Assembly: GCF_019969685.1 (NCBI RefSeq)
Contig: NZ_JAHXYZ010000002.1
Coordinates: 1,544,273-1,608,272 of the forward strand
Direction of reading: 5' to 3'
Length of the DNA: 64,000 nucleotides
Origin: Microbacterium sp. EST19A
Lineage (GTDB): Bacteria; Actinomycetota; Actinomycetes; Actinomycetales; Microbacteriaceae
The position numbers were made by a program, and so were the translations under genes. Numbering within the stretch: position 1 is the stretch's first letter; each line of letters starts with the position of its first letter. Of this stretch, positions 35,021 to 42,858 are shown one piece after another. The notes beneath the pieces were generated by a model that did no database searches, was not told the DNA's origin, and saw only the letters and a list, made by a program, of their open reading frames with translations.

Positions 35021-36056
35021 TCGTCGCCGCGTCGATGACGAACCGGTACCGGACGTCCGAGGCCAGCACCCGCTCGTAGGCGGTGTTGATCTCGGATGCC
35101 GGGATCACCTCGATCTCGGCGGCGATGCCGTGCTCGGCGCAGAAGTCCAGCATCTCCTGCGTCTCGCGGATGCCGCCGATGTTCGAGCCGGCCAGTGAAC
35201 GGCGTCCTCCGATCAGCGACATGACCTGCACGGGGAGCGGCTCTGCCGGTGCGCCGACGCACACCATGGTGCCGCCGACATCGAGCAGGCTCAGGTACGC
35301 GCGCATGTCGATCACGGCGCTCACCGTGTTGAGGATCACGTCGAACGAGCTGCGCAGCTCGCGGAAGGTCTCGCGATCGCCGGTCGCGCGGTAGTCGTCG
35401 GCGCCGAGCCGCAGACCGTCGTCCTTCTTGCTCAGCGTCTGCGACAGCACGGTCACCTCGGCGCCGAGCGCGTGCGCGATCTGCACGCCCATGTGTCCGA
35501 GCCCGCCGAGTCCGACGACCGCGACGCGAGTGCCCGGACCGACGTTCCAGTGCTTCAGCGGCGAGTACGTGGTGATGCCCGCGCAGAGCAGCGGAGCCGC
35601 CACGTCGAGTGCGAGGGCGTCGGGGATGCGGAGCACGAACGCCTCCGTCACGACGACCTGCTCGGAGTAGCCGCCCTGGGTGACGGTGCCGTCGAGGTCA
35701 GTCGAACCGTAGGTGAAGATCGCGCCCTTCGTGCAGAACTGCTCGTCGCCGCGCAGACAGTTGCGGCACTCGCCGCACGAGTTCACGAGGCAGCCGACGC
35801 CGACGCGGTCGCCGACCGCATGCTTCGTCACCTCGGCGCCGACCGCGGCGACCGTGCCCGTGATCTCGTGCCCGGGGGCGAGCGGATACTGCTGCGGCCC
35901 CCAGTCGCCCTGCACCGTGTGGATGTCGGAGTGGCAGATCCCGGCGAAGGCGATGTCGATGAGCACGTCGAGCGGACCGAGCTCACGGCGTTCGATGACG
36001 GTCTTCTCGAGCGGTGCGGCTTCGCTCGGTGCGGCGTAGGCGTGGACGCGGGTCAT
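35013..36056 (-). CDS. Zinc-dependent alcohol dehydrogenase (cinnamyl alcohol dehydrogenase-type)
   Basis: A 347-residue medium-chain dehydrogenase that interconverts alcohols and aldehydes with NAD(P)H. Catalytic zinc ligands appear in [15 protein letters not shown] and the following PGHE. The structural-zinc loop [15 protein letters not shown] has its four Cys, and the nucleotide site is [13 protein letters not shown]. This set is typical of the CAD/YahK group, which is often NADP-linked and acts on a broad range of aldehydes. The gene stands alone, behind an unusual nested palindrome at 36068-36120, and ends in an 8-base overlap with the convergent nucleoside hydrolase. Confidence 0.92.
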   Translation of the reverse strand: MTRVHAYAAPSEAAPLEKTVIERRELGPLDVLIDIAFAGICHSDIHTVQGDWGPQQYPLAPGHEITGTVAAVGAEVTKHAVGDRVGVGCLVNSCGECRNCLRGDEQFCTKGAIFTYGSTDLDGTVTQGGYSEQVVVTEAFVLRIPDALALDVAAPLLCAGITTYSPLKHWNVGPGTRVAVVGLGGLGHMGVQIAHALGAEVTVLSQTLSKKDDGLRLGADDYRATGDRETFRELRSSFDVILNTVSAVIDMRAYLSLLDVGGTMVCVGAPAEPLPVQVMSLIGGRRSLAGSNIGGIRETQEMLDFCAEHGIAAEIEVIPASEINTAYERVLASDVRYRFVIDAATIS

Positions 36057-36067
36057 GAGGGGCTCCT

Positions 36068-36120
36068 GTTTCGTGGCGCGGAGTTATAGAGCGCGCAGGT
36101 ATAAGTCTGCGCCACGAAAC
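36068..36120 (-). promoter_or_regulatory. Nested palindromes around the alcohol dehydrogenase promoter
   Basis: Perfect 12-base arms GTTTCGTGGCGC (36068-36079) and GCGCCACGAAAC (36109-36120) flank a second palindrome GCGCAGGTATAAGTCTGCGC (36093-36112). Inside lies TATAAC on the minus strand (36088-36083), a good -10 box. As it sits 12 bases upstream of the dehydrogenase ATG and includes the -10 box, it is more likely an operator than a terminator. Confidence 0.6.
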
Positions 36121-36132
36121 GTGTCGTCGACG

Positions 36133-38217
36133 TCAGCGCTTCTTCAGATCGCCGAGCGGCTCGCGCTTGGTCTTCTTCTCCTTCACGGGCGCCTCACCGG
36201 AGGCCTCGAGGTCGGCGTAGTACGCGCGGGCCTCGTCCTGACGCTGCTTCTCGATGCCGCTCGCGATGGGTGCGCGCACGTGCTCGGGCTCGTACCCGAA
36301 CGCGTCGACGAGGTCGAGGGCGTACGGACGCAGCCGTGCGCACAGCCGGTCGATGTAGCTCGACACGGCCGCAGCGCGCTGGGTCGACAGGCGGCCGTTG
36401 ATCAGGTGCCAGGCGAGGTGCTTCTCGATGAGCTGCAGACCGAAGAGGTCGCGCAGCCAGGTGAGCACCTTCTTGGTGTCGGCATCCTCGATCTCGTGGA
36501 CGGCGTCGGTGAACGCCTCCCACTGCAGCAGCTCTCCGTGGGCGCGGGCGGCTTCGATGAGCTCGGCCTGGTTCTCGTTGAACAGGCGCGCGCCGAGGGC
36601 CTTGTCCTTCGCGCCCGGCCGCAGGCGCCCGGCGACGTCGGCCACCATCTGCTGCACGCGACCCGCGAGCAGATCGTGCTGCTGCTCCTCCCGGAGCCCG
36701 CGCTCGACAGAGCGGGACACCTGACCGAAGTCGGACACGGCCTGACCCAGCTGCCGGAGCCCGGCGCCGTGGAAGACCTTGCCCGCGGTCATGCCGACCG
36801 CGAACTTCGCCAGCGCCGCGGCATCCTTGCCCTTGAACTGGCTCGCGTAGTCGGTGAGCAGTCGCTTGCCGACCAGCTGGAGCAGGACGTTGTTGTCGCC
36901 CTCGAACGTGACGTAGATGTCGAGGTCGGCACGGAGCCCGACCAGGCGGTTCTCGAACATGAAGCCGGCGCCGCCGCAGGCCTCGCGCGCCTCCTGCAGC
37001 GTGTCGAGCGCATGCCACGTCGACAGTGGCTTGAGGGCCGCCGCGAGCGTCTCGAGGTCTTCGCGGTCGGCCGGGGTGTCGGTGCGCCCGGAGAAGACGC
37101 CGTCGAACTTCTGCAGGAACTCGTCGTGGGCGAAGATCTGCGCGTACGTCGTGGCGAGCCGTGGGAGCAGCCGGCGCTGGTGCTTGCCGTAGTCGAGGAG
37201 CACGACCTCCTGCCCGTCGACGCCGTCGAACTGGCGGCGCTCGGTCGCATAGGTGATCGCGATCTTCAGGGCGAGGGCGGATGCCCAGGATGCGGCGCCG
37301 TCGAGCGACACGCGTCCCTGCACCAGGGTGCCGAGCATCGTGAAGAACCGGCGGCCGGGGCTGTCGATCGCGCTCGAGTACGTGCCGTCGGCGGCGACGT
37401 CGCCGTAGCGGTTGAGCAGGTTCGTGCGCGGGATGCGGACGTGGTCGAACGAGAGCCGGCCGTTGTCGATGCCGTTGAGGCCGCCCTTGAGTCCGTCGTC
37501 CTCGCGGCCGATGCCCGGGAGATCGTTCCCGTCCTCGCCGCGCAGCGGCACGTAGAAGCAGTGCACGCCGTGGCCTGTGCCATTCGTGATGAGCTGCGCG
37601 AAGACGGTCGCCGCGACACCGTGCAGGGCCGCGTTGCCGAGGTACTCCTTCGTCGCCGCGCGGAACGGAGTGTGGATGACGAACTCCTCGGCCTCCGGGT
37701 CGTACGTCGCGGTCGTGCCGACGGCGGCGACATCAGAGCCGTGGCCGATCTCGGTCATCGCGAAGGCACCGGGGATCGACAGGTCCATCACACCGGGCAG
37801 CCACTTCTCGTGGTGCTCCGTGGTGCCGAGCTGCAGGATCGCCGATCCGAACAGCCCCCACTGCACGCCCGACTTGATCTGCAGGCTCGGGTCGGCGACG
37901 ACGAGCTCCTCGAAGCCGGCGATGTTCGCGCCGTTGTTCTCCTCGCCGCCGAGCGACTTCGGGAAGGCGCGGTGCACGGCCTTGTTCTCGACCAGCAGGT
38001 GCAGCTGGCTCAGCACGCGCTCGCGGTGCTCGTCTTTGCCGAGCTCGTCCTTGCGCCAGAACGCCGAGTCCTTGATCATCTCGCGGGCCTCGCGGCGGGT
38101 GTCGGCCCACGTGCCGAGCAGGGCGTCGTTGAGCGCGGCGACATCGATCTGCGGGGCGGTGACAGGCTCGATCGACACGTCAGGTGTCGTCGAAAGGCGG
38201 GTCGCGGCGTCGACCAT
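36133..38217 (-). CDS. Acyl-CoA oxidase/dehydrogenase family protein
   Basis: A 694-residue flavoenzyme of the acyl-CoA oxidase type, introducing the trans-2 double bond in acyl-CoA, with oxygen as likely acceptor. The N- and middle domains have MTEIGHGSDVAA and the FAD-linked TFEGDNNVLLQLVGKRLL. The C-terminal 200 residues form the second ACOX helical domain, absent from ordinary acyl-CoA dehydrogenases of about 380 residues. The very end is a Lys-rich tail (KEKKTKREPLGDLKKR). ATG at 38217 is favoured over the ATG two codons earlier because GGAGG lies 7 bases before it. It is monocistronic, with a terminator for the upstream gene between them. Other beta-oxidation genes are not adjacent. Confidence 0.9.
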   Translation of the reverse strand: MVDAATRLSTTPDVSIEPVTAPQIDVAALNDALLGTWADTRREAREMIKDSAFWRKDELGKDEHRERVLSQLHLLVENKAVHRAFPKSLGGEENNGANIAGFEELVVADPSLQIKSGVQWGLFGSAILQLGTTEHHEKWLPGVMDLSIPGAFAMTEIGHGSDVAAVGTTATYDPEAEEFVIHTPFRAATKEYLGNAALHGVAATVFAQLITNGTGHGVHCFYVPLRGEDGNDLPGIGREDDGLKGGLNGIDNGRLSFDHVRIPRTNLLNRYGDVAADGTYSSAIDSPGRRFFTMLGTLVQGRVSLDGAASWASALALKIAITYATERRQFDGVDGQEVVLLDYGKHQRRLLPRLATTYAQIFAHDEFLQKFDGVFSGRTDTPADREDLETLAAALKPLSTWHALDTLQEAREACGGAGFMFENRLVGLRADLDIYVTFEGDNNVLLQLVGKRLLTDYASQFKGKDAAALAKFAVGMTAGKVFHGAGLRQLGQAVSDFGQVSRSVERGLREEQQHDLLAGRVQQMVADVAGRLRPGAKDKALGARLFNENQAELIEAARAHGELLQWEAFTDAVHEIEDADTKKVLTWLRDLFGLQLIEKHLAWHLINGRLSTQRAAAVSSYIDRLCARLRPYALDLVDAFGYEPEHVRAPIASGIEKQRQDEARAYYADLEASGEAPVKEKKTKREPLGDLKKR

Positions 38218-38321
38218 GAGCATTCCTCCAAGGAGAAGTAGGGATATCTCCATGGTAGGTCTGCGACAAACCAAGGCGAAGTCGCCTGTGCCTATCCTCC
38301 AACGGCCTGCCAGGACGCGCC

Positions 38322-38366
38322 TGCCGCGGATTGTCGGCTCCTGACAGGAACCGACGATCCGCGGCA
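38322..38366 (-). terminator. Strong hairpin terminator after the GH3 gene
   Basis: Arms TGCCGCGGAT (38322-38331) and ATCCGCGGCA (38357-38366) pair perfectly and enclose GTCGG/CCGAC and TCCTG/CAGGA, making one long stem 6 bases after the GH3 stop. It separates the glycosidase operon from the acyl-CoA oxidase gene. Confidence 0.8.
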
Positions 38367-38372
38367 CACACG

Positions 38373-40142
38373 TCAGAGCGAGAGACCGTGCCCGAAGCGG
38401 AACAGCGGGTCGGCGGTGTCGAACGGCACATCGGGACGAGAGGCCTCGACCGCCGCCATCGACCGCGGGAGGTCGAACGGGAGCCGGCCCTGCGCCGCCA
38501 CCTCGCCGCTGAGCACGTCGAGCAGCGCCGCGCCAGAGGCGCCCCAGTTGACCGTGACCGCGGCTGCGGCATCCGCGATCGGGGTGAGCACCGGCGGGCG
38601 GTCGGCGAGCACGTCGACGACCGTCGGCACGGCGGCCGCGACCTCGCGCACATGCGCCACCACGTCGGCGCTGAACTCGAGCGAGCCGGCGTGGAAGAAG
38701 TTCTCGAACATCGTCTCGCGCTCCTCGAACGGGGCCTGCAGACGGATGACGGCGAGATCGGCATCCGCCGGTGTCGCGACGACCTCGCCGAAGGATGCCG
38801 CGACCTCGGCGTCGATCCCCTCGACGAAGAGCTTCAGGCCGCGAGCGAAGGGCAGGGCACCGTCGTTCGTGAGCACCGTGATCGAGGCGCGCTGGGCATC
38901 CTCTCCCGCGGCTCGGAACTCCGCACGCCCGACGATGTCGTCGGCGGCGTCCTCATCCACGAACGGGTTCTCGAACAACCCCAGCTCGAACTTCTCACGC
39001 AGGATCCGTCGCGCCGACACGTCGATCCGCTCCTCGGTGATCTCGCCGTCGGCGATGAGCGCGAGCAGCAGCTCGGGGTTCGCCTCGCCGCCGAACTGGT
39101 CGGCACCGGCATCCAGCACCTTCTTCATCCGCTCGCGCGGAGTGAGGTCTTCGACGCCCCAGGCGCGCGCCGGGAAGGGCTGACCGAAGATCTCGGAGTC
39201 GCTGATCAGCCCCCAGTCGGTGCAGACGAGCCCGTCGAAGCCGAAGCGCTCGCGCAGCAGCCCCGTGATGACGGACTTGTTGAACCCGAAGCCGACCTCT
39301 TCGTATTCGGTGCCGACGGGCATTCCGTAGTACGGCATCATCTGGCGGGTACCGGCGGCGAGTGCGTCCTCGAACGGCTTGAGGTGCAGCTCGAACTGCC
39401 CACCCGGATAGACCTGCTCGCGGCCGTACGGGAAATGCGGGTCCTCGCCGTCCTTCTGCGGGCCGCCGCCGGGAAAATGCTTCGTCATCGTGGAGACCGA
39501 GCCGGGGCCGAAGGCCGCGCCCTGGAACCCGCGGATGTAGGCGGCGCCGAGCCTGCCCGCGAGCTCGGCATCCTCACCGAACGTCGCCGTCTGCCGTGCC
39601 CAGCGTGGCTCGGTGGCGAGGTCGACCTGCGGGTGCAGGGCGACGCGCAGGCCGACGGCGGTGTACTCCTGTCGGGCGATGTCGGCGAAGCGCTCGACCA
39701 GCGCCTCGTCGCGCGTCGCGGCGAGACCGAGGGTCTCGGGCCACTGCGAGAACGGGCCGGCGAGGATCGACGCGCCCGGGTTCTCGCTGAACGAGTGGCG
39801 CGGGTCCGTCGACAGCGTCACCGGGATCCCGAGGCGGGTGGATGCCGCGAGCCGCTGCAGCGCATTCTGCCAGGCGGCGATCTCCCGGCCGGTCGGGGCC
39901 GCGCCGAGCAGGTTGAAGTGCGTCATCTGCTTCGTCTCGAGGAACTCCCTCGCCGACGGGGTCGCGAAGATCGGATTCGGCTCCTCGAGGTCGCCGATCG
40001 CGATCATCGTGTGGAAGAAGAGTCCGGCCTTCTCCTCGACGGTCATCTCGTCGAGGAGGAGCTGCACCCGCTCGTCGACGGGCAGGTCGGCGTCGAGCCA
40101 GGGTCGGGTGGTGATGTCTGCGGTGGTGCTGGAGATGGTCAC
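38373..40142 (-). CDS. Glycoside hydrolase family 3 (beta-glucosidase-like)
   Basis: A 589-residue enzyme without a signal peptide, so it is intracellular. The barrel domain holds LSTDPRHSFSENPGA, MTKHFPGGGPQ and the nucleophile block GLVCTDWG with Asp309. The second, sandwich domain ends in LPFDLPRSMAAVE and FRFGHGLSL, which are normal GH3 features. There is no FnIII-like third domain, so it is the short form of the family. It probably releases beta-linked glucose or xylose from oligosaccharides brought in by the MFS transporter encoded just upstream, whose stop it overlaps by 4 bases. The sugar specificity cannot be read from sequence. Confidence 0.92.
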   Translation of the reverse strand: MTISSTTADITTRPWLDADLPVDERVQLLLDEMTVEEKAGLFFHTMIAIGDLEEPNPIFATPSAREFLETKQMTHFNLLGAAPTGREIAAWQNALQRLAASTRLGIPVTLSTDPRHSFSENPGASILAGPFSQWPETLGLAATRDEALVERFADIARQEYTAVGLRVALHPQVDLATEPRWARQTATFGEDAELAGRLGAAYIRGFQGAAFGPGSVSTMTKHFPGGGPQKDGEDPHFPYGREQVYPGGQFELHLKPFEDALAAGTRQMMPYYGMPVGTEYEEVGFGFNKSVITGLLRERFGFDGLVCTDWGLISDSEIFGQPFPARAWGVEDLTPRERMKKVLDAGADQFGGEANPELLLALIADGEITEERIDVSARRILREKFELGLFENPFVDEDAADDIVGRAEFRAAGEDAQRASITVLTNDGALPFARGLKLFVEGIDAEVAASFGEVVATPADADLAVIRLQAPFEERETMFENFFHAGSLEFSADVVAHVREVAAAVPTVVDVLADRPPVLTPIADAAAAVTVNWGASGAALLDVLSGEVAAQGRLPFDLPRSMAAVEASRPDVPFDTADPLFRFGHGLSL

Positions 40143-41437
40143 TTGACTCCCTTGATGCGGTAGACGAGAACGGCACCGGCGAGCGCGACGAGCGCGCCGA
40201 ACAGGTACCAGGTGGGGTAGCCGCCGAGCGGCGTGGCCGCGCCCAGAGCGATGATGCCGGGGGCGATGGCGGGGGCGATCGACTGCGGCAGCGCGTTGGC
40301 GATGTTCAGCACGCCGAGGTCCTTCGCGACGTCGTCGGGGTTGGGCAGCACCTCGGTGGCCAGTGCGAGATCGACGGAGAGGAAGGAACCCGCGCCGAGG
40401 CCGATGATCGACTGGGCGATGATGACGGTCGTGATGTCGGGAGCGACGGCGAGGATCACGAGACCCACCACCATGATCACGCCGGCGATCGCGACGAACG
40501 GGCGGCGCTTGCCGATCTTGTCCGAGAGGAAGCCGCCGAGCGGCGAGGAGATCGCCATCGCGGCCATCGAGGCGAGGTTCGCGGCGAGGATGACGCCGAC
40601 GGCGCCCTGCTCGTCGAGGCCGAACTTGGTCACGAGGTACAGCGGCAGGAAGGTCGCGATGCCGGCGTAGCCGAACATGACGAAGAACTTGGTGAGCCAG
40701 GTCCAGCCGAAGTCGGGGTGTTTGCGCGGATTGAAGACGAACGACCCGAAGAAGGTGCCGATCGTGAACCGGTCGGCGGGCTTCTGGGCGAGGCGGCGGT
40801 CCTTGAGGATCAGGACGAAGATGATCACGAGCACCAGGGAGATGACGCCGGGGACGACGAAGCGCTCGAAGTCACCGGGCAGGAAGTTCACCAGGAAGCT
40901 GCCGGCGAGGATGCCGATGGGCGTGGTGATGCCGATGATCCCCGAGACCTTGCCGCGGCTCGACACCGGGACCTGGTCGGGCAGCGTCGCGTTGGCCGCG
41001 GCGAGCACGGCGTTCATCGAGGCCTGCACGAGGCACCAGGCGAGCAGCACGGTCAGCACCGAGGTCGCGACGCCGATCAGGGCGAAGCCGCCGAGTCCGA
41101 CGATCGCCCCGCCGAGGATCCACGGGCGGCGCATGCCCCACCGCGAGGTCGTGCGGTCGGAGAGGCGCCCCACCAGCGGGTTCGCGATGAGGGCGAAGGC
41201 GGCGCCGACTCCCATGACGAGGCCGAGGCTGCCCTCGGTGTTCACGGGATCGATGTGCTGGATCTTGAAGGCCATCGACACCATCACCGGGGTGAGGAGT
41301 GCGAGGTAGACGCCGAAGTTCACGGCGGCGAGGCCGGGGGTGTAGCCGCGCGGCGTCTTCGGCGGGGTCGTGCCCGGCGTCTTGATGCCGGTGGTCCCGA
41401 CCGCTGCCGCGTTCGCGGCGGATGACAGCTCTGTCAT
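40139..41437 (-). CDS. MFS transporter, probable glycoside/oligosaccharide importer
   Basis: A 432-residue protein with 12 predicted helices, starting AVNFGVYLALLTPVMVSMAF and carrying the loop GRLSDRTTSRWGMRRP, a pattern seen in the sugar/cation symporter branch of MFS. ATG at 41437 follows AAAGGA at a good distance; the frame extends upstream but would run through the operator region. It is the first gene of the MFS-GH3 operon (ATGA overlap at 40139-40142) and is divergent from the double-TetR regulator gene. Import of a glycoside that is then cleaved by the GH3 enzyme is the simplest reading. Confidence 0.88.
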   Translation of the reverse strand: MTELSSAANAAAVGTTGIKTPGTTPPKTPRGYTPGLAAVNFGVYLALLTPVMVSMAFKIQHIDPVNTEGSLGLVMGVGAAFALIANPLVGRLSDRTTSRWGMRRPWILGGAIVGLGGFALIGVATSVLTVLLAWCLVQASMNAVLAAANATLPDQVPVSSRGKVSGIIGITTPIGILAGSFLVNFLPGDFERFVVPGVISLVLVIIFVLILKDRRLAQKPADRFTIGTFFGSFVFNPRKHPDFGWTWLTKFFVMFGYAGIATFLPLYLVTKFGLDEQGAVGVILAANLASMAAMAISSPLGGFLSDKIGKRRPFVAIAGVIMVVGLVILAVAPDITTVIIAQSIIGLGAGSFLSVDLALATEVLPNPDDVAKDLGVLNIANALPQSIAPAIAPGIIALGAATPLGGYPTWYLFGALVALAGAVLVYRIKGVK

Positions 41438-41498
41438 GACAGTCCTTTCGATGTGCCACTCGTCTGCGAGGCGGCTCTTCGAGAAAGATACACGAAAC

Positions 41499-41535
41499 TC
41501 GACCGTTTGGTAAGTGAATGTCGACCGCTTGGTAA
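41499..41535. promoter_or_regulatory. Direct-repeat operators between MFS gene and double-TetR gene
   Basis: TCGACCGTTTGGTAA (41499-41513) and TCGACCGCTTGGTAA (41521-41535) differ at one base and start 22 bases apart, close to two helical turns. Each contains an ACC-N4-GGT half dyad. They lie 62-98 bases upstream of the MFS start and 33-69 bases upstream of the regulator start, so binding could control both directions. Confidence 0.7.
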
Positions 41536-41567
41536 TGAGAGAGGATAGGAAGAGGAAAGAGGAAGCG

Positions 41568-42842
41568 ATGACGACGATGACGCCCCCGGGCTCGCGGCAC
41601 GCTCGCGCGGCAGCGACGCGCCAGCGGATCGTCGCCGCAGCCCGCGAGCTCTTCGTCGGCAGCGGATACCGCTCGACCTCCCTGCGCGACATCGCGGCGG
41701 CGGCATCCGTCAGCCATCCGGGTCTGCTCGGCCACTTCTCCTCGAAGGACGCGCTGCTCGCCGAAGTCGTCGGCGAGTTCGAGGCCGAGAACGAGGCGGT
41801 GTTCGCCGACATCGCCGCGGCATCCGAACCCGGTGAACTCGTCTTCGCCCGGCTCGCCGAGCGCAACGCACGCACCCCGGGCTACCTGGAGCTGTTCGCC
41901 GCGCTCACCGGCGAGGCGTCATCGCCGGGCCATCCCGCGCACGAGCGGATGCAGGCGCGCTACGCGAGACTGCGCGAGCTCAGCCGGGATGCGCTGGCAG
42001 ACGCTCAGTATCACGGAGCCATCGACCCCGAACGCGACGTCGACGGCGAGATCACGCGTCACACGGCGGGCTGGGACGGTCTGCAGCTGCTCGCGCAGTA
42101 CCTGCCGGAGCAGGTCGACGTGGTCGAGATGCTCGAGGAGCGCGAAGCACTGTGGGTCCTGCCCACCGGCTGGCGTGATCCGGATGACCCCGAGCCGGCG
42201 AGCGATCCGTCCGGGCCGCTGCCCGCCCCGTTCGGCGGCGGGACGGTCGAGGCCGACCCCGGCTACGCGGTCGGACGCCGTCGGCGCACACAGATCGTCG
42301 CCGACGCGATGCGGCTCTTCTCGCGCGACGGCTACGGCGACACGAGCCTGCGCGACATCGCCGAGGCGGTCGGCGTCTCGAAGTCGACGCTGCTGCATCA
42401 CTACGCGTCGAAGGAGCTGCTGCTCAGCGCCGTGCTGGCCGAGCGCGACCGCGCGATCCGCGATCGCGGTGAGGTGCTGACCTCGGATCGCGCCGGCACG
42501 CTGCTGCGGGGCATCGCGGATGGCGCGCGCGTCAATTCCAAGAACGAACCCGGCCTGATCGAGGTGTACGCCGTGCTCTCGTGCGAGGCCGTGCCGGCGT
42601 CGCATCCCGCCCACGACTATTTCACCGAGCGCTTCACGAGCGCGATCGCCTACTTCACCGAGCTGTTCCGGCTGGCCCAGGTCGACGGGGATCTTCCCTC
42701 GCACCGCGACCCCGAACGCGAGGCGATCTGGCTGATCGCGATGTGGGACGGCCTGCAGTATCAGTGGCTCTACGACCGTGCGGCGGTCGATGTCGCCGCG
42801 CACCTCCGCGCGCACCTCGACGACGTGCTGCCCGCGCGCTGA
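41568..42842 (+). CDS. Fused tandem TetR regulator (two complete TetR units)
   Basis: A 424-residue protein, twice the normal TetR length. Unit 1 has its DNA-binding domain at about 14-64 (TRQRIVAAARELF and YRSTSLRDIAAAASVSHPG), and unit 2 at about 236-287 (RRTQIVADAMRLFSRDGYG and SLRDIAEAVGVSKSTLL). Each is followed by its own helical ligand/dimer domain with a matching end (TAGWDGLQLL in unit 1, AMWDGLQYQW in unit 2), so it arose by duplication and fusion. A Pro-rich linker joins them at about 200-230. ATG at 41568 follows AGAGGAA. It is divergent from the MFS-GH3 operon and next to a pair of direct repeats. One chain could act as a built-in TetR dimer. The ligand is probably a sugar or glycoside. 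Confidence 0.9.
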   Translation: MTTMTPPGSRHARAAATRQRIVAAARELFVGSGYRSTSLRDIAAAASVSHPGLLGHFSSKDALLAEVVGEFEAENEAVFADIAAASEPGELVFARLAERNARTPGYLELFAALTGEASSPGHPAHERMQARYARLRELSRDALADAQYHGAIDPERDVDGEITRHTAGWDGLQLLAQYLPEQVDVVEMLEEREALWVLPTGWRDPDDPEPASDPSGPLPAPFGGGTVEADPGYAVGRRRRTQIVADAMRLFSRDGYGDTSLRDIAEAVGVSKSTLLHHYASKELLLSAVLAERDRAIRDRGEVLTSDRAGTLLRGIADGARVNSKNEPGLIEVYAVLSCEAVPASHPAHDYFTERFTSAIAYFTELFRLAQVDGDLPSHRDPEREAIWLIAMWDGLQYQWLYDRAAVDVAAHLRAHLDDVLPAR

Positions 42843-42858
42843 CGGATGACGGCGCGGC

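Noticed and set aside
36068..36120. Terminator after the acyl-CoA oxidase gene
   Set aside because: It lies between the oxidase stop and the dehydrogenase start, so a terminator role is possible. But it includes a good -10 box for the dehydrogenase and is only 12 bases from its ATG, which fits an operator better.
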